Shown: in pieces, positions 1 to 5,310 of the stretch
Position numbering within the stretch: position 1 is the first letter of the stretch
Layout: every line of letters starts with the position of its first letter
NCBI RefSeq assembly: GCF_000160855.1
Contig: NZ_GG700754.1
Coordinates: forward strand, 118,511 to 123,820
DNA length: 5,310 nucleotides
Source: Lactobacillus helveticus DSM 20075 = CGMCC 1.1877
GTDB lineage: Bacteria; Bacillota; Bacilli; Lactobacillales; Lactobacillaceae
Direction: 5' to 3'
The notes under the pieces: generated by a model
Told to the model about the DNA's origin: nothing
Databases searched by the model: none
Seen by the model: only the letters and a program-made list of their open reading frames with translations
Translations under genes and position numbers: made by a program

Positions 1-775
1 CGGACTTGGTGCCTTTGGCTTGTAGTTGTGCTCTTAATCTCTTGTATTTACGTCTTTTACGCAATATCTGTTGTCCACTATAGAGCAAAGTCTTGCCTTT
101 TTCGTCATAACAAGCAGTTAAGAAACGCAACCCACGATCAATTCCGACAACGTGTTCAGCTTGTGATACTTGATACTCTGGCAATGAAGCGGTTGCACTT
201 AAATGCACATACCATTTGTTTCTTAACTTAAGCAATTTAAGCGAGCCAAACTTCCATTTAGTTTGATCAAGGTACTTGTCAAAGCCTTTACAGACGAAAT
301 TAACTACTTTTCTGCCTTGCAGGGTATTTAACGATAATTGATGATTAGCAGCTTTGTAAGACCAATCCCGACTACGCTGCAAGTCAAGCTGAGGACGTTT
401 AAAACGTATTGGTTGCCATAGCCAAGTGAGATTACGATAGATTTGTGCCCAAATAGCCCGACCACGACTGTCTTTCTTTCCAGTATCATAACGAAAAGGA
501 TGTTGAAAAAGTTGAGTCCTAACAGTCTTATAGCGAGCAATAACCGTTTTAATAGCTGATTGTGCCATTTGACTTTTAAGGTTAAATTTATCGCGTAAGT
601 CATGATATAGCGCTTGGTTCAGCTTAGACTGCTTTAGCACAAAATTATGATCAAAAATGTACTGTGAAATATAGTTGCAGGCATCACGATACTTAAGCAT
701 GGTAATTGAAAAAGCTCGCGCAGTTTCATTACCAATATTAAGCAACTGAGCTTTAATAACTACTGATTGATCCAA
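1..775 (-). CDS. tnpB: TnpB (IS200/IS605-type OrfB) RNA-guided nuclease, N-terminal part, cut by window edge
   Basis: The minus frame is open without a stop from a TTG at 775-773 to the window edge, giving 258 complete codons. The protein begins MDQSVVIKAQLLNIG (TTG read as Met). It has a helical, basic N-terminal half (about residues 1-110) and a beta-rich stretch with W/Y/K-rich strands (about 150-200). Then comes VVGIDRGLRFLTA (209-221), in which D213 fits the first catalytic aspartate of the RuvC fold, followed by a very basic helix (about 239-258). The second and third RuvC acidic residues and the zinc ribbon would lie beyond the window, so completeness cannot be judged. TnpB proteins use an omega RNA, normally overlapping the 3' end of their gene, to cut DNA next to a TAM. 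No ATG is available in frame near the RBS, and an in-frame TGA just upstream supports the TTG start. No tnpA lies upstream, and there is no room for a divergent one, so this is probably an IS1341-like tnpB-only element. The family call is firm; activity is unknown. Confidence 0.9.
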   Translation of the reverse strand, partial: MDQSVVIKAQLLNIGNETARAFSITMLKYRDACNYISQYIFDHNFVLKQSKLNQALYHDLRDKFNLKSQMAQSAIKTVIARYKTVRTQLFQHPFRYDTGKKDSRGRAIWAQIYRNLTWLWQPIRFKRPQLDLQRSRDWSYKAANHQLSLNTLQGRKVVNFVCKGFDKYLDQTKWKFGSLKLLKLRNKWYVHLSATASLPEYQVSQAEHVVGIDRGLRFLTACYDEKGKTLLYSGQQILRKRRKYKRLRAQLQAKGTKS

Positions 776-784
776 ATGATTTCA

Positions 785-790
785 CCTCCT
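785..790 (-). promoter_or_regulatory. Ribosome binding site that fixes the TTG start of tnpB
   Basis: The minus strand reads AGGAGG, a perfect Shine-Dalgarno core that continues as AGGAGGTGA. It lies 9 bases before the TTG at 775-773. No ATG or GTG in the tnpB frame is suitably spaced, and a TGA in frame immediately upstream excludes a longer protein. This site is the main reason for choosing the TTG start. Confidence 0.85.
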
Positions 791-794
791 TAGC

Positions 795-811
795 AATATT
801 CACTGAATATT
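795..811. repeat. 17-base perfect palindrome upstream of tnpB
   Basis: Arms of 8 bases (AATATTCA and TGAATATT) flank one central base. The palindrome overlaps the last bases of the -10 box and the likely start of the tnpB transcript. The ATTCACT of its left arm is also complementary to AGTGAAT at 828-834, giving a second possible 7-bp stem. It may be the subterminal hairpin of the IS left end, recognised as single-stranded DNA by TnpA in this family. It could instead be an operator site, or simply AT-rich symmetry. Confidence 0.45.
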
Positions 812-817
812 ATATCA
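809..817 (-). promoter_or_regulatory. Extended -10 promoter for tnpB
   Basis: The minus strand reads TGATATAAT, a consensus extended -10 (TGnTATAAT). There is no good -35 box at the usual distance, which an extended -10 can tolerate. A start near 802 would leave a leader of about 27 bases containing the AGGAGG site. The promoter lies downstream of the nadE terminator, so tnpB would be transcribed independently of the NAD genes. Confidence 0.5.
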
Positions 818-844
818 TAAATTAATTAGTGAATTATAATATAG

Positions 845-912
845 AAAAAAGGGACTGAAAATGCAATTCCTCCCCGCATTAAAATACGGGATCTCCTTGC
901 TTAATCAGTCCC
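845..912 (-). terminator. Intrinsic terminator of the pncB-nadE operon (62-base nested hairpin plus T6)
   Basis: On the minus strand GGGACTGA (912-905) pairs with TCAGTCCC (858-851), followed at once by TTTTTT (850-845). The hairpin is exactly centred and contains further matched parts: GCAA (900-897) with TTGC (866-863), then a symmetric 6x6 purine-rich internal loop (896-891 and 872-867). Above this, CCCG-T-AT (890-884) pairs with AT-G-CGGG (879-873), including one G-U pair, and is closed by a 4-base loop. A T-run follows on the minus strand only, so termination is one-way. It lies 59 bases after the nadE stop and shields the downstream tnpB. The symmetry and inner stem are more elaborate than a plain terminator needs. 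Confidence 0.9.
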
Positions 913-935
913 CAAATTTATCAATGAGTAAGTTC

Positions 936-964
936 ATTATAAGATCATTTTAGCGCTTTCACAA
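936..964 (-). promoter_or_regulatory. Candidate promoter between nadE and its terminator
   Basis: The minus strand has TTGTGA (964-959), a 17-base spacer and a perfect TATAAT (941-936). This is a near-consensus housekeeping promoter starting 7 bases after the nadE stop codon. Initiation at about the A at 929 would give a transcript that reaches the T-run of the hairpin after roughly 85 nt. TATAAT boxes arise easily by chance in AT-rich gaps, so the support is the combination of box quality and exact spacing, not experiment. Confidence 0.35.
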
Positions 965-971
965 GTTTTAG

Positions 972-1802
972 TTACTTCTTGTAGAAATCATCAAATACAG
1001 TAACTGGCAAATGACGCTTGTGTTCACTCTTCTTCCATAATTTTTTGATTTGATCAGCTGCTTTATCGCTAACTTCCTTGCCTTCAAGGTAGTCATCGAT
1101 TTCCTTATAAGTTACACCTAAAGCAACTTCATCTGGTAAATCTGGCTTTTCTTCTTCAAGGTCAGCTGTAGGAGCCTTTTCATAAAGGTGAGCTGGACAC
1201 CCCAATTCCTTTAAAAGCATCTTGCCTTGACGCTTGTCCAAGCGGAAAAGTGGAGTTAAGTCAGCAGCACCATCACCAAACTTGGTATAAAATCCACTGA
1301 AGTTTTCGGCAGCGTGGTCAGTACCTACGACTGCACCCTTATTAGCACCAGCAATGGCATATTGAACCACCATTCTTTGACGAGCCTTGATATTGCCTTT
1401 ATTAAAGTCAGTAATCTTTTGACCACTAGCTTCAACAACCTTTACCATTGCATCTACTGGTTCCTTAATATTAACGATTAAATCTTGGTCTGGATGTTGG
1501 AACTTAACAGCATCTGCAGCATCGCTAGCATCAGCTTGAACGCCATATGGCAAACGAACTGCGATAAATTGATAAGAATCATCGCCAGTTTCTTCACGCA
1601 TTTCTTCAATTGCCATTTGGCAAAGCTTTCCAGTTAAGGTAGAATCTTGACCACCAGAAATGCCCAAAACATATGACTTCAAAAATGGATTAGCCTTTAA
1701 ATAATCCTTTAAGAAATCAATTGAACGTCTGATTTCTTTTTTAGGATCAATTTCAGGCAAAACATGTTCATATGCAATAATTTCTTTTTGTAATTCTCTC
1801 AT
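972..1802 (-). CDS. nadE: NH3-dependent NAD+ synthetase
   Basis: NadE amidates nicotinate adenine dinucleotide to NAD+ using ATP and ammonia, the last step of NAD synthesis, in the cytosol. The protein has 276 residues, the length of the ammonia-only E. coli-type enzyme, with no N-terminal glutaminase domain. Visible motifs are the ATP-pyrophosphatase loop GISGGQDS (47-54), RLPYG (83-87), NIKARQRM (137-144) and the long [20 protein letters not shown] block with the following [12 protein letters not shown] (159-192). These are followed by [15 protein letters not shown] (211-225) and the C-terminal [12 protein letters not shown] (262-273). All expected conserved blocks are present, so it looks intact. 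The ATG overlaps the pncB stop as ATGA, and the SD is weak (GAAAG about 12 bases upstream). Translation is therefore probably coupled to pncB. A terminator follows at 912-845. Confidence 0.97.
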   Translation of the reverse strand: MRELQKEIIAYEHVLPEIDPKKEIRRSIDFLKDYLKANPFLKSYVLGISGGQDSTLTGKLCQMAIEEMREETGDDSYQFIAVRLPYGVQADASDAADAVKFQHPDQDLIVNIKEPVDAMVKVVEASGQKITDFNKGNIKARQRMVVQYAIAGANKGAVVGTDHAAENFSGFYTKFGDGAADLTPLFRLDKRQGKMLLKELGCPAHLYEKAPTADLEEEKPDLPDEVALGVTYKEIDDYLEGKEVSDKAADQIKKLWKKSEHKRHLPVTVFDDFYKK

Positions 1803-3277
1803 CGACCAATGCTTCTTTCTCTAATCTTACGACGGATATCTTGAATAAGATCCATCTTACTCTCGTACAAGTTTTGTGACAAATCAACTGGATATTCTTG
1901 TGGGTTCAAGCTACGCTTGTATTCATCCCATAAGCCGTCCAAATTATCAGCAACAAACTTCTTAATCTCATCGAGGCTAGGTTGCTTGTAAACAAGCTCG
2001 CCATCCTTAAAGATATCATGCAAAAGCGGAATAGCAGTATAATCAGTTACCACTTTGTTGATATAAGTGTATTGTGGGTGGAACATGAACAAGGCATCAA
2101 ACTTGCGCGGATCTTCGTTATCGCGAGATACCCAGTCTCCCTCATTTTTCTTAGCAGTGTTGGCATTGATACGCCATACTTGCTTTTTACCAGGCGTAGA
2201 TACCTTGATAGCATTAGAAGAAATCTTAAGCGTATCACACATTGCATCTACTTCATCTTCCATGGCTACTAACTTGTAAACTGCACCAAGTGCTGGCTGA
2301 TCATAGGCGGTGATATATTTGGTACCAATACCCCAAACATCAATCTTAGCACCTTGCATCTTCAAGTTAGTGATTGTATTTTCATCAAGGTCGTTAGAAG
2401 CAAAAATCTTAGCATCTGGGTAGCCAGCGTCATCTAATTCCTTACGAACTCGCTTAGAAATATAAGCCATATCACCTGAATCGATACGAACACCTAAGAA
2501 GTTGATCTTGTCGCACATTTCGTTGGCAACCTTAATGGCATTTGGTACACCACTGCGAACTGTATCATAAGTATCAACTAAGAAGACGCAGTTCTTATGT
2601 GTTCCGGCATAAGCTTTAAATGCTTCATATTCGCTGCCAAAAGCTTCAACTAAAGCATGAGCGTGAGTTCCTGAGATTGGAATACCAAATAACTTACCGG
2701 CACGTACATTACTGGTTGAGTCAAAACCACCAATATAAGCAGCACGTGCACCCCAAATTGCGGCATCAGTTTCTTGGGCACGACGTGAACCAAATTCCAT
2801 CAAGCCATCATTTTGCACAGCTAGCTTAATTCTTGCTGCCTTAGTAGCAAGCAAAGTTTGGAAGTTAATGATGTTCAAAATAGCTGTTTCGACTAATTGT
2901 GCTTGAGCAAGTGGTCCTTCAACTTGCAAAATTGGTTCGTTAGCAAAAACCAATTCCCCTTCCTTCATGGAACGGATATTAAGCTTTAACTTAAAGTTGC
3001 GCAAGTAGTCAATAAAGTCGTCATCATAGCCTTCCTGCTCCTTCAAATATTGCAGGTCGCTTTCTTTAAACTTTAAATTCTTTAAATAATCAATAATGTG
3101 TTCCAAGCCGGCATAAACAGCATAGCCGTTGCCAAATGGCTCAGTTCTATAAAAAGCTTCAAAAACAGCATTGCGATCAGCAATCCCCTTTTTGAAGTAG
3201 GTATACATCATATTAATTTCGTATAAATCAGTGTGTAAGGCCAAAGAATCGTCTTTGTCTAATTCTGGGTAAAACAT
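1799..3277 (-). CDS. pncB: Nicotinate phosphoribosyltransferase
   Basis: PncB condenses nicotinate with PRPP to give nicotinate mononucleotide, with ATP hydrolysis driving the reaction; it is the entry step of niacin salvage (Preiss-Handler route). At 492 residues it matches the Gram-positive enzyme class (around 490). Visible motifs are HTDLYEINM (15-23), EFGSRRAQ (161-168) and [12 protein letters not shown] (202-213), in which H207 fits the histidine phosphorylated in the family. VDTYDT (234-239), RIDSGDM (264-270), SNDLDE (294-299) and GIGTKYIT (316-323) are of the phosphate- and ribose-binding type. The C-terminal 100 residues are the basic, helical extension seen in this class. The ATG is preceded by AGAAAGGGGA, ending 3 bases before the start. 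The gene overlaps nadE by 4 bases, so entry and final steps of NAD salvage are made together. No frame damage is seen. Confidence 0.97.
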   Translation of the reverse strand: MFYPELDKDDSLALHTDLYEINMMYTYFKKGIADRNAVFEAFYRTEPFGNGYAVYAGLEHIIDYLKNLKFKESDLQYLKEQEGYDDDFIDYLRNFKLKLNIRSMKEGELVFANEPILQVEGPLAQAQLVETAILNIINFQTLLATKAARIKLAVQNDGLMEFGSRRAQETDAAIWGARAAYIGGFDSTSNVRAGKLFGIPISGTHAHALVEAFGSEYEAFKAYAGTHKNCVFLVDTYDTVRSGVPNAIKVANEMCDKINFLGVRIDSGDMAYISKRVRKELDDAGYPDAKIFASNDLDENTITNLKMQGAKIDVWGIGTKYITAYDQPALGAVYKLVAMEDEVDAMCDTLKISSNAIKVSTPGKKQVWRINANTAKKNEGDWVSRDNEDPRKFDALFMFHPQYTYINKVVTDYTAIPLLHDIFKDGELVYKQPSLDEIKKFVADNLDGLWDEYKRSLNPQEYPVDLSQNLYESKMDLIQDIRRKIRERSIGR

Positions 3278-3314
3278 TGTTCCCCTTTCTGTAATTAAAA
3301 TTTCATTTTTCAGT

Positions 3315-3343
3315 ATTATACAGCCAATACTAACACATTGCTA
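3315..3343 (-). promoter_or_regulatory. Candidate promoter of pncB-nadE
   Basis: The minus strand has a perfect TATAAT (3320-3315) preceded by a 17-base spacer and a poor -35 (TAGCAA, 3343-3338). Initiation near 3308 would give a leader of about 30 bases with the pncB RBS. A 6-bp inverted repeat, AGTATT (3312-3317) and AATACT (3326-3331) with an 8-base gap, straddles the -10 box and could bind a repressor. It is too short to assign to the niacin repressor NiaR or any named factor. No terminator is visible between the upstream glycosyltransferase gene and pncB, so readthrough from that unit is also possible. Confidence 0.5.
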
Positions 3344-3364
3344 TTTTTGAACTTGATTTTCTTA

Positions 3365-4465
3365 TTAGACGTTTTCTGACAATGTGTCGTAAACTTTTTG
3401 AATTGTCTCTAATTGATTTCTTACAGAAAAGTGCTCTTCGGCATAACGTTTCTCATTATTAGCAATTTGACGCAATTCTTTGTTTGACTTATCTACTGCT
3501 TCACCAATTACCTTAGCAATCGAGTCAATATCACCAGTTTTAGCAATAAAGCCATACTCTGGCCCAGGAATCATCTTGTGAATATCACCAACATCTGTGG
3601 ACAAAATTGGGATCAAATTATCAGTAGCTTCTAAAAGCACAAGTGGAAAACTTTCTGAATATGAAGTAAGCACTGCTAAATCAATTCGCTTATATAAACC
3701 ACTAAGCTGATGATGAGTCATAAAGCCGTGGAAAGTTACTTGAGGAGCCATATCCAATTGTCTAGTCAAAGCCTTCAAAGCCTCAAGTTGACTGCCATTC
3801 CCCGCAATATACAAGCGAATATGCTGGTCATCCAATTTTTTCACGGCCTTTAAAAGCAATTCCTGTCCCTTAACCTTTTCAGTACGCGCAACGTTAATAA
3901 TATTGAAATAAGTATGCTCATATTTAGCTGGAATTTCGCTATTGCTGTGGAAAAAGATACCATTATAAATCACGTGTACCTTGTTTTTATCCACCTGTGC
4001 TTTATTAATGAGCAGCTGTGCAAAACGATTAGTTACTGCAAAGATACAATCGGCTTTTCTTAACGCACGCAAATTCAATTTGGTAAAAATTTTGCCTAAA
4101 ATGCCGCGCCCTTCAAAATCCAAGTAAGGGTCTGAATGCACAGTGATGCACCAAGTTGCCTTAATTTTCTTATGAATTAAAGAAAGAAAAAGATTGGCTC
4201 TAGCCCCATGAGTATGCACAATATGGTAGTTGCCATCATTAATAAATTTGGTCAATTTACGCAAACTAGCTAAATCATAACGACTATTAGCTCCAAGCAC
4301 ATGGGTAGTAATCCCCTTGGCGCGGGCTGCCTGAGCTACCGGACCTTCAGCTAAAGTCAGCAATTCAAAATTTTCACCTTCATTTTTGGCTTCAGTTAAC
4401 AAATTAACAATATGTGATAAACCGCCACCATTTTCAAGACCAGCATTTACATGCAAAACCTTCAT
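3365..4465 (-). CDS. GT4-family glycosyltransferase (GT-B fold), cell-envelope polysaccharide
   Basis: This is a cytosolic or membrane-associated retaining glycosyltransferase, 366 residues from the ATG. Motifs in order are the N-terminal glycine-rich loop NGGGLSHI (12-19), HTHGARAN (84-91), and YNGI (167-170) near the domain junction. VARTEKVKG (192-200) corresponds to the R...K donor-phosphate pair, and IAGNG (220-224) lies in the nucleotide-binding domain. SESFPLVLLEA (270-280) contains the EX7E pair E271 and E279. There are no membrane segments or signal peptide. Start choice: a TTG at 4468 directly precedes the ATG at 4465. GAGAGG (4485-4480) lies 11 bases from the TTG and 14 from the ATG, so either could serve; ATG is chosen for codon strength. 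The gene follows the TagA-like gene by 7 bases (4 with TTG), implying the same mRNA and glycan pathway. Donor and acceptor sugars cannot be read from the sequence. Confidence 0.9.
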   Translation of the reverse strand: MKVLHVNAGLENGGGLSHIVNLLTEAKNEGENFELLTLAEGPVAQAARAKGITTHVLGANSRYDLASLRKLTKFINDGNYHIVHTHGARANLFLSLIHKKIKATWCITVHSDPYLDFEGRGILGKIFTKLNLRALRKADCIFAVTNRFAQLLINKAQVDKNKVHVIYNGIFFHSNSEIPAKYEHTYFNIINVARTEKVKGQELLLKAVKKLDDQHIRLYIAGNGSQLEALKALTRQLDMAPQVTFHGFMTHHQLSGLYKRIDLAVLTSYSESFPLVLLEATDNLIPILSTDVGDIHKMIPGPEYGFIAKTGDIDSIAKVIGEAVDKSNKELRQIANNEKRYAEEHFSVRNQLETIQKVYDTLSENV

Positions 4466-4472
4466 CAATTAA

Positions 4473-5201
4473 TTATTTTCCTCTCTTCGATTGTTTAACT
4501 CGGACAACAAATTTAGGCAACACCATCATTCGCTTAAAGCGAGATGGATTAGTAATTAAACGATAGAACCATTCTAAATGTGTTTTTTGGAAACCTTCTG
4601 GAGCTCTTTTGACCATGCCAGAAAAGACATCAAAGCTACCCCCTACACCCATCATTAAAGCTGGGGTTTCATTTCTACGTAAAATGGCTAAAAGCTTTTC
4701 TTGTTTAGGAAAACCTAGCGCCGCAAAGACCATATCTGGATGTGTTTTTTGAATTCTGCGAGCTACTAAATCTAAGTCTCCCTTAAAGTAGCCATCTTCT
4801 GCACCGACCAAGTTAATATTAGGATATTCTTTAGCGACTTTTGCTTGTACAGCATGAATTACCGCTGGCTTAGCACCAATAAGATATACACGGCTGCCGC
4901 GATCATTGGCTACGCTCATCAGCCAAGTGAACAGATCATAACCCGTCACTCTTTCAGGCAATGGCTGTTTTAACATCTTAGCCGCCTTAACGATACCTAT
5001 TCCATCTGCAGTGATATAATCTGTATCATTTTTTAAAATTTTCATGAATTCTGGGTTTTCGTTAGCTGCCATCACAATTTCAGGATTAGCAGTTACTACA
5101 AAAGTAGATAAGTGATCATTCAGTCGACTAATAAATTCATTTTGAAATTGATTAAAAGTTTTATTATCAAAATTAACGCCTAAAATATTAACTTTATCCA
5201 T
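4473..5201 (-). CDS. tagA: WecG/TagA/CpsF-family (GT26) N-acetylmannosaminyltransferase-like enzyme
   Basis: Family members transfer a ManNAc-type sugar to undecaprenyl-PP-GlcNAc at the inner membrane face. In Gram-positives this is the committed step of wall teichoic acid synthesis. The protein has 242 residues from the preferred start and all the usual blocks: TANPEIVMAA (37-46), DYITADGIGIV (61-71) with the likely catalytic D66, and RVTGYDLF (84-91). These are followed by RVYLIGAKPAV (104-114), PDMVFAALGFPKQEK (155-169), and GVGGSFDVFSG (185-195). The C-terminal basic, aromatic appendage RAPEGFQKTHLEWFYRLITNPSRFKR lies near 199-224 and in TagA helps membrane association. An ATG at 5228 would add 9 residues (MKRRVRCVE) but has no SD; GAGGTG (5214-5209) lies 7 bases before the ATG at 5201, which is therefore chosen. 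A CpsF/WecG-like role in another surface polysaccharide is possible, since tagB and other teichoic acid genes are not in view. The symbol is by family only. Confidence 0.88.
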   Translation of the reverse strand: MDKVNILGVNFDNKTFNQFQNEFISRLNDHLSTFVVTANPEIVMAANENPEFMKILKNDTDYITADGIGIVKAAKMLKQPLPERVTGYDLFTWLMSVANDRGSRVYLIGAKPAVIHAVQAKVAKEYPNINLVGAEDGYFKGDLDLVARRIQKTHPDMVFAALGFPKQEKLLAILRRNETPALMMGVGGSFDVFSGMVKRAPEGFQKTHLEWFYRLITNPSRFKRMMVLPKFVVRVKQSKRGK

Positions 5202-5208
5202 TTCCACA

Positions 5209-5214
5209 CACCTC
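5209..5214 (-). promoter_or_regulatory. Ribosome binding site fixing the tagA-like start
   Basis: The minus strand reads GAGGTG, 7 bases before the ATG at 5201-5199. The alternative ATG 27 bases upstream (5228) has no purine-rich site before it and would lie only about 3 bases from the predicted transcript start, so the shorter protein is preferred. Confidence 0.7.
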
Positions 5215-5237
5215 ACACGTCTTTTCATCTAGTATCT

Positions 5238-5246
5238 ATTTTACCA
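5238..5246 (-). promoter_or_regulatory. Extended -10 promoter for the glycosyltransferase pair
   Basis: The minus strand reads TGGTAAAAT, an extended -10 (TGnTAtAAT with one mismatch). There is no convincing -35 box. Initiation near 5231 leaves a leader of about 30 bases with the GAGGTG site. A competing reading is TTGCTT (5261-5256), 17 bases, then GATACT (5238-5233), which is weaker. The rest of the stretch to the window end (5247-5310) shows no other gene or clear signal. Confidence 0.4.
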
Positions 5247-5310
5247 TTGGAATAAGCAAGTACGCCTATGATATTCAAGTTTTATCTTTTCTTCAAACAT
5301 GATAAGATTG

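Larger units (their letters stand above)
1..816 (-). mobile_element. Partial IS200/IS605-family (tnpB-only, IS1341-like) element, left-end side
   Basis: The element is inferred from the tnpB gene and from a palindromic AT-rich stretch just upstream, as expected of the subterminal hairpins of IS200/IS605 left ends. Only the upstream (left-end) side is in the window; the right end and omega RNA would lie before position 1. These elements make no target duplications and have no terminal inverted repeats, so the outer boundary cannot be fixed by eye. The boundary given here is a guess: it places the end beside a TTTAT (821-817, minus strand) that would suit a TAM of this family. The element sits directly behind the nadE terminator, so its insertion disrupts no gene. 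Confidence 0.5.

Noticed and set aside
28..231. 67-codon plus-strand ORF
   Set aside because: It lies antisense to the RuvC region of tnpB, has no RBS and resembles no known protein.
397..409. 13-base palindrome ACGTTT-A-AAACGT within tnpB
   Set aside because: It lies in coding sequence, and a single AT-rich palindrome of this length is expected by chance.
328..603. 91-codon ATG-started minus-strand ORF inside tnpB
   Set aside because: It is an out-of-frame shadow of tnpB. The frame that matches TnpB is open throughout, starts at TTG and has an excellent RBS.
826..881. Possible 17-codon minus-strand ORF (ATG at 881-879) with AAGGAG upstream, inside the terminator
   Set aside because: The start is buried in the hairpin, the SD spacing of 13 bases is long, and the peptide reads through the T-run; it is better explained by terminator structure.
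1982..2829. Plus-strand and alternate-frame ORFs of 66-96 codons within pncB
   Set aside because: They are shadows of the conserved pncB frame, with no RBS and low-complexity translations.
3278..3364. Terminator between the GT4 gene and pncB
   Set aside because: No GC-rich stem followed by a T-run is present on the minus strand in this gap.
5202..5228. N-terminal extension of the TagA-like protein starting at the ATG at 5228
   Set aside because: There is no SD before it, it would sit at the predicted transcript start, and the added MKRRVRCVE does not resemble the family N-terminus; the ATG at 5201 has GAGGTG at 7 bases.
5281..5310. Possible divergent gene start (ATG on the plus strand near the window end) and a weak TTATC/GATAA inverted repeat
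   Set aside because: No RBS precedes the ATG, only a few codons are visible, and the 5-bp repeat is not significant.

Overview
The window looks like chromosomal DNA of a low-GC Gram-positive bacterium. The AT-rich coding style, the purine-rich Shine-Dalgarno sites, a wall-polymer TagA-type enzyme and an IS200/IS605-type TnpB all suggest a Lactobacillus of the acidophilus/delbrueckii kind. This assignment comes from recognising the protein sequences; no search was run. All five genes lie on the minus strand, so transcription runs from high to low coordinates.

From right to left: (1) 5201-3365 is a two-gene cell-envelope glycosyltransferase unit. It holds a WecG/TagA/CpsF-family enzyme and, 7 bases (TTG start: 4 bases) further on, a GT4 glycosyltransferase, preceded by an extended -10 promoter near 5238-5246. 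(2) 3277-972 is a NAD salvage operon. pncB (nicotinate phosphoribosyltransferase) and nadE (ammonia-dependent NAD synthetase) overlap by ATGA, with a promoter in the 87-base gap behind the glycosyltransferase gene. PncB makes nicotinate mononucleotide from nicotinate; after adenylylation by NadD, which is not in this window, NadE amidates the product to NAD. (3) 971-776 is a 196-base intergenic region. It holds a 62-base, exactly centred imperfect hairpin followed by T6 (a strong intrinsic terminator). A good sigma-A-like promoter lies just before that hairpin, and a second promoter plus a 17-base palindrome lies just after it. (4) 775-1 is the N-terminal part of a TnpB (IS605 OrfB) that starts at TTG and runs off the window, with no tnpA beside it.

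Most of the window is ordinary. The part that deserves a second look is 776-971. The terminator hairpin carries an inner stem that resembles the 3' scaffold of TnpB guide RNAs, and the promoter-plus-terminator arrangement could produce an RNA of about 85 nt. Neither point proves a new system.
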